A stretch of 8,690 nucleotides of DNA from an uncultured Eubacteriales bacterium (GTDB taxonomy: Bacteria; Bacillota; Clostridia; Oscillospirales; Butyricicoccaceae): assembly GCA_949740695.1 (NCBI GenBank), contig CATJIY010000139.1:1-8690 (forward strand). The letters run 5' to 3'. The translations under genes and the position numbers were made by a program. Below, in pieces: positions 5,442 to 8,690 of this stretch (position 1 is its first letter; each line of letters begins with the position of its first letter). Under the pieces are notes generated by a model. It was given only the letters and a program-made list of their open reading frames with translations, was not told the origin of the DNA and made no database searches.

Positions 5442-6623
5442 ATGAGCGAAACACTGCTACGCGTTCAGATGCTGGGAGATTTTTCTCTAGATTGGGGAGG
5501 CCGCACTGTTTCTATCACCAACCGCTCTCGCAAGTTAAGCCTGCTACTGGCCATCCTCTTGCTGGAGCGGCCTCGACCGGTGGCCTGCCTTCAGTTGGCC
5601 CAACAACTTTGGAAAGAAGATCTTCCGCCTGCCTCTTTCAGTCCGCTGAAAGCGCTGATTCACCGAGCCAGGACCTTGCTGGACCAACTGTGGGAGGGCG
5701 CGGGACAAGCGCTGATTATCAGCCAAAACGGCAGCTATCAGTGGAGTGAGAAGCTTTCGGCGGTTACCGATCTAGAGACCTTTCAACAGCTTTGCCGGAA
5801 AATTAAGAACGCTCCGGAAAAACCTTTCCCCTTATCCTTAGCCCGACAAGCCCTGGCCCTTTATCAAGGAGATTTTCTTCCAGGCCTTGGAAATCATCCC
5901 TGGGCAGCTTCCCGGCGAGAGACCCTTCGCCAGCAATATTTGCAACTTGCCGTCCAAGTTCTACCGGCGCTGGCAGAAACACGTCAATGGCAGGAAATTC
6001 TCCAGATCACCGCCGTTGGAGATACCGAAGACCAAACCTTATGCCGCTGGCAAATGGAAGCGCTTTTACGGCTGGGCCGCCGTCAGCAGTCCATTCGCCT
6101 TTACGAAGCGCTCTACCAGCAGACGCTCTCTCAGCGAGGGGTTCTACCTTCCCCCGAGTTGCGCGCTCTTTACCGAGAAGCCCGTCGGGATCAAGATCCT
6201 CAATCGGTGACCGCAGTAACTCTGCTGGAACAACTGCGAGAAACCGAAGATTCGGGGGCTTTTTTCTGTGAATTTGATTTTTTTCAAGCCATTTGCCGCA
6301 TTATTTCCCGCATGTCTCAGCGCACCGGCGCTCCCCTTCACTGTGCGCTGCTTTCTTTGACGGCGGCCGACGGCCGAACGCTGGCTCCCTTCATTCTAAG
6401 TCGGGCCATGAATCATTTACAAGAGATTTTGCTGGCTCGTCTGCGGCGCGGAGACGCCTTTACCCGGTGCAGCGCTTTTCAATTTGCTCTGTTGCTGCCT
6501 CAGGCCAGTTATATCAATGGGCAATTGGTGTGCCGCCGGATCACTCGGACCTTTATCCGACAATATCCCCACTCCCACGTCCTGATTCAAGCCGCTGTAT
6601 TTCCTTTGACGGCGAAATCCTAA
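5442..6623 (+). CDS. BTAD/SARP-family transcriptional regulator with degenerate GGDEF-like C-terminus
   Basis: This 393-aa cytoplasmic DNA-binding protein starts with an OmpR-type winged helix (about 4-101; LRVQMLGDFSLDWGG opens the beta sheet, and RSRKLSLLLAILLL with LQLAQQLW forms the helices). A BTAD helical-repeat domain follows (about 108-248), recognised by YQGDFLPGL (141-149), WAASRRETLRQQYLQL and the RLYEALYQQTL segment. This pairing defines SARP-like activators. Beyond it, residues about 272-390 resemble a GGDEF fold: RGDAFTRCSAFQFALLLP (336-353) aligns with the usual D-x-x-x-R-x-GGDEF-x-x-x-LP region, but the catalytic motif reads SAFQF, so cyclase activity is not expected. ATG at 5442 has AAAGGAG 9 nt upstream. 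It is monocistronic, with its own promoter and terminator. Its targets are unknown; the divergent lipoprotein gene and its own promoter are candidates. Confidence 0.88.
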   Translation: MSETLLRVQMLGDFSLDWGGRTVSITNRSRKLSLLLAILLLERPRPVACLQLAQQLWKEDLPPASFSPLKALIHRARTLLDQLWEGAGQALIISQNGSYQWSEKLSAVTDLETFQQLCRKIKNAPEKPFPLSLARQALALYQGDFLPGLGNHPWAASRRETLRQQYLQLAVQVLPALAETRQWQEILQITAVGDTEDQTLCRWQMEALLRLGRRQQSIRLYEALYQQTLSQRGVLPSPELRALYREARRDQDPQSVTAVTLLEQLRETEDSGAFFCEFDFFQAICRIISRMSQRTGAPLHCALLSLTAADGRTLAPFILSRAMNHLQEILLARLRRGDAFTRCSAFQFALLLPQASYINGQLVCRRITRTFIRQYPHSHVLIQAAVFPLTAKS

Positions 6624-6715
6624 CCGGACGATTACAATACTTTTAATATCTCGCCGGCTTGAAAAATGAGTCCATCTTCTGCTTTGCGCTTTGCGTAAAA
6701 GTCTACATCATAACG

Positions 6716-6753
6716 GTAAGGCAAACCAAACTGGTTTGCCTTACTTTCATTTT
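6716..6753 (+). terminator. Intrinsic terminator of the BTAD regulator gene
   Basis: A perfect 13-bp stem pairs GTAAGGCAAACCA (6716-6728) with TGGTTTGCCTTAC (6732-6744) around a 3-nt AAC loop, followed on the plus strand by an interrupted T run TTTCATTTT (6745-6753). It lies about 90 nt after the regulator stop. On the minus strand there is no T run after the stem, so it is not a clear terminator for the convergent chemoreceptor gene, although the hairpin could still stabilise that transcript's 3' end. Confidence 0.75.
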
Positions 6754-6805
6754 GCCTTATCTTAAATATGACCCAATAGGCTCCTTCTCTTTTTGCCTTT
6801 TGCGC

Positions 6806-7162
6806 TCAGTATGCCACACGTGTCAGTTGTTCTGTATCCTTCAGCTGGAACTTGCGGGTCTCGTCTTCCAGCAGATGCACTTGATCAAACAGCTCCGAGC
6901 TGACGGCGGCAGACTCTTCGCTACTGGCGGAATTGGTCTGCACCACCGAGGAGATCTGCCCGATTCCCTCAGACACTTGAGCCAGCGACTCGGCCTCTTG
7001 GTGAATGGCGTCGGTGATAGAGTCAATGGCTTTATCCGACTGCACGACCAACTCCTGTACCCGTTTCAAAGACTCGGATACTTCGCTGACAATCTGGCTG
7101 CCCCGCTGCGTCACCTGGACCGAGTTTTCAATCAACCCCTTGGTAGCCTTGGCCGCTTCATC
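6806..7162 (-). pseudogene. Detached C-terminal end of the chemoreceptor signalling domain (beyond the in-frame TAG)
   Basis: These 118 codons plus TGA continue in exactly the same frame as the upstream chemoreceptor reading frame, directly after the TAG at 7163-7165. They start DEAAKATKGLIENSV, the usual continuation of the return helix of a chemoreceptor signalling hairpin, and run through heptad-rich coiled coil with VQTNSASSEESAA, a Glu/Ser-rich stretch typical of a methylation region, to an ordinary C-terminus. No other stop or frameshift is present. There is no internal start with a proper ribosome site: a TTG at 7135 has a purine run directly against it, too close to serve. On its own this piece is probably not translated; with TAG read-through it would complete a 558-aa receptor. 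Confidence 0.8.
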
Positions 7163-8482
7163 CTACTTAGAAGCCAGACTGCGCACCTCGTCGGCTACGA
7201 CTGCGAAGCCCTTACCGGCCGTACCTGCCCTCGCAGCCTCCACCGCTGCATTCAGGGCCAAAATGTTGGTCTGGAAAGCGATATTTTCAATCGTAGCGAT
7301 AATTTTACTGATCTGCTCAGAAGCATCAGCGATATCCTCCATGGCAGACACCATCTGCTCCATCTGCTGGCTGCTGAGAGAAACCTGTTCGCTGGTAAGC
7401 CGAGCGCTTTGCTGGGCGGAAGCGGCGGTTTCCACATTGCCGGCCGCACTCTTAGAAAGATTGTCTACCGTGGCGTAAATTTGCTGAACGGCGCTGGCCT
7501 GCTCTGTGGCCCCCTGAGCCAAAGCCTGCGCCCCGCTGGAAAGCTGCTCCGCGTGACCGGATACCCGCTGCTCCGCCTGGACAATACGCCCCATAGCGTC
7601 CGAAATCGAACCGGTAAACCGCCCCAGCGCCTCTTCAATCGACTGGAAATCCCCAATATACCGCGCGGAAGTAGAAACGTTAAAATTACCCTTGGCCAAT
7701 TCGGACATCACTCGGTCGATATCCTTCACATATTCCTGAATACGGCCCATGGAGTCTTCCAACGTTTGAGCCAGCTGACCCAGTTCGTTTTTCGAATGAT
7801 AGTTCAAGTCCAAAGAGAGGCGGCCCTCCTGAAGCGGATGCACGCATTTCGTGATTCCTACCAACGGCTTGACCACATATTGCAGAACATACACCACCAA
7901 ACTGACAAGCGCCACCAGAGCCAACACCAAACAAGACACCGTAGAGATATGCATAAAGCTAATGGTGCTGTTCATCTGCTGGGTATATTCCTCATTCAAA
8001 ACACCGCACTGGTCCACAATTTCCTCCAGATAACCTACCAGTGTTGTCAAGTTGCTCTGAATGGTATCCTGATAATACTGCTGGGCCCGGCTGGGGCTGC
8101 TCTCATACATGCCCAATACAATATCTGCTGAAGCGTGAAGCTCCTCATGCAGCGGCGCAATCTGCGTACGCAAGTCTCTAATCTTCGCGTCCTCCAGAGG
8201 CATATCCGCCGAGAGCCACTTCCCCAGTACGCAACTGGTATGGTCTCTGCTGCCGGTAAACTCCTTACCAGCGTAAAGCGCATTGCTTAAATTGGCCGAC
8301 CACTTATAGTGTCCGGTCTCTGCCAGCTGTACCTGCTCCAGCATATCAGAAGCCGAGACGTTATCCTCCTGCGTGCTGTCGATACGAATAATGTTAGCTG
8401 TGGTCATTCCGCTAAACAGAAAAATTGCAATGAGCGCACAAGCGACGCGGATGCCGACCGATCTCTTAATGCTTTTACCCAT
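7163..8482 (-). CDS. Methyl-accepting chemotaxis protein with CZB-like extracytoplasmic sensor, truncated by an amber codon
   Basis: The frame encodes 439 aa before TAG at 7163-7165. In order: first membrane helix (about 9-31); extracytoplasmic helical sensor (32-176) with a CZB-like signature, His58-x-x-Trp61, Cys84-x-Leu-Gly-Lys-Trp89 and His112/His116, the 3-His/1-Cys zinc pattern; second membrane helix (177-202); HAMP (about 203-256) and a second HAMP-like segment ending ELAKGNFNVS...YIGDF (261-279); then the signalling coiled coil to the conserved hairpin tip FQTNILALNAAVEAARAG (403-420) and VVADEVRSLASK (428-439). An intact receptor would signal to CheA/CheW from the membrane. The product ends just after the tip, losing the return helix, so it is probably non-functional unless the TAG is suppressed. 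The ATG at 8482 has AAGGAGG 11 nt upstream. It is monocistronic and convergent with the BTAD gene. Confidence 0.9.
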   Translation of the reverse strand: MGKSIKRSVGIRVACALIAIFLFSGMTTANIIRIDSTQEDNVSASDMLEQVQLAETGHYKWSANLSNALYAGKEFTGSRDHTSCVLGKWLSADMPLEDAKIRDLRTQIAPLHEELHASADIVLGMYESSPSRAQQYYQDTIQSNLTTLVGYLEEIVDQCGVLNEEYTQQMNSTISFMHISTVSCLVLALVALVSLVVYVLQYVVKPLVGITKCVHPLQEGRLSLDLNYHSKNELGQLAQTLEDSMGRIQEYVKDIDRVMSELAKGNFNVSTSARYIGDFQSIEEALGRFTGSISDAMGRIVQAEQRVSGHAEQLSSGAQALAQGATEQASAVQQIYATVDNLSKSAAGNVETAASAQQSARLTSEQVSLSSQQMEQMVSAMEDIADASEQISKIIATIENIAFQTNILALNAAVEAARAGTAGKGFAVVADEVRSLASK

Positions 8483-8575
8483 AACCTATAGGGCCTCCTT
8501 CACTGTTTTTCACAACTTTTGATTTCTGCTGGACATGCGGACCGCCCAGACGTATTCATTCCTCCAGGCGCATCG

Positions 8576-8588
8576 CGGGCAACGCCCG
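8576..8588 (-). other. Small hairpin in the chemoreceptor 5' leader
   Basis: CGGGC (8576-8580) and GCCCG (8584-8588) form a GC-only 5-bp stem with a 3-nt loop, about 15-27 nt downstream of the predicted start site. It has no T run and is far from the ribosome site. It may protect the 5' end of the mRNA or be incidental. Confidence 0.3.
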
Positions 8589-8609
8589 AATATGTATCTC
8601 TCATGTTAT

Positions 8610-8638
8610 ATTATACAATGGAGGCGAAAAAATTGCAA
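8610..8638 (-). promoter_or_regulatory. Sigma-A promoter of the chemoreceptor gene
   Basis: On the minus strand TTGCAA (8633-8638) and a perfect TATAAT (8610-8615) are separated by exactly 17 bp, the best promoter in the window. The start site would be near 8603, giving a leader of about 120 nt to the ATG at 8482. No sigma-28 flagellar-type promoter is seen, so the gene appears to be under housekeeping control. The outermost bases, 8641-8690, show nothing I can interpret. Confidence 0.8.
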
Positions 8639-8690
8639 CGCAAATTCCAACAATTCCCCTCCCGAATCTGCAAAAAGCAAGCCCGCCCCA

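Noticed and set aside
6659..8131. Long plus-strand open frame (490 codons) opposite the chemoreceptor
   Set aside because: It is an antisense shadow; the repetitive Leu/His-rich translation mirrors the chemoreceptor coiled coil, and the start lies just upstream of the terminator hairpin.
1..8690. CRISPR array, tRNA/rRNA, insertion sequence, prophage or integrase signs
   Set aside because: No regularly spaced repeats, cloverleaf-like segments, transposase or integrase reading frames, or terminal inverted repeats were seen on either strand.

Overview
The window looks like chromosomal DNA from a Gram-positive, probably gut-associated member of the class Clostridia (Oscillospirales/Ruminococcaceae-like). 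I infer this from moderately GC-rich coding with AT-rich spacers, strong AGGAGG-type ribosome binding sites, sigma-A-type promoters, a DUF4860-type protein in a minimal type IV pilus operon, a BTAD-family regulator and a multi-HAMP chemoreceptor. No species can be named from sequence alone.

Layout, left to right. Bases 1-31 hold the last nine codons of a plus-strand gene with a Gly/Met-rich tail, probably groEL. A perfect 13-bp hairpin (56-91) lies between it and a convergent minus-strand operon. That operon, read right to left from 3899 to 117, has six tightly packed genes: a PilC/GspF-like inner-membrane platform protein, four small single-pass membrane proteins that look like minor pilins or pseudopilins (one DUF4860-like), and a PilT-like ATPase. 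Junctions are 4-nt gaps, ATGA/GTGA stop-start overlaps, an 11-nt overlap and an 18-nt gap, so the genes are almost certainly co-transcribed. No PilB extension ATPase, prepilin peptidase or PilM/N/O gene is in view.

Upstream of that operon, in the same orientation and separated by a hairpin terminator (3927-3959), is a secreted lipoprotein with a complete Cys-His-Asp transglutaminase-like triad (3975-4985). It has an extended -10 promoter preceded by helically phased A-tracts. Only 27 nt separate the terminator from the pilC start and they contain no recognisable promoter, so the pilus operon may depend on read-through from the lipoprotein gene.

After a 456-bp divergent intergenic region comes a plus-strand BTAD/SARP-type regulator (5442-6623). 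It has an OmpR-like winged helix, a BTAD domain and a degenerate GGDEF-like C-terminus, and is followed by its own terminator. The right end is a minus-strand methyl-accepting chemotaxis protein (frame 8482 to 6806). It has an extracytoplasmic CZB-like zinc-binding sensor, two HAMP-like segments and a signalling domain broken by one in-frame TAG at 7163-7165. An excellent sigma-A promoter (TTGCAA, 17 nt, TATAAT) precedes it.

The common theme is surface behaviour: a pilus-like machine, an exported transglutaminase-like protein, a chemoreceptor and a regulator with a relic second-messenger fold. The most notable points are the amber codon in an otherwise intact chemoreceptor, the BTAD plus degenerate GGDEF fusion, the minimal pilus operon with four divergent cysteine-containing pilin-like proteins, and the heptameric direct repeat over the -35 of the BTAD gene.
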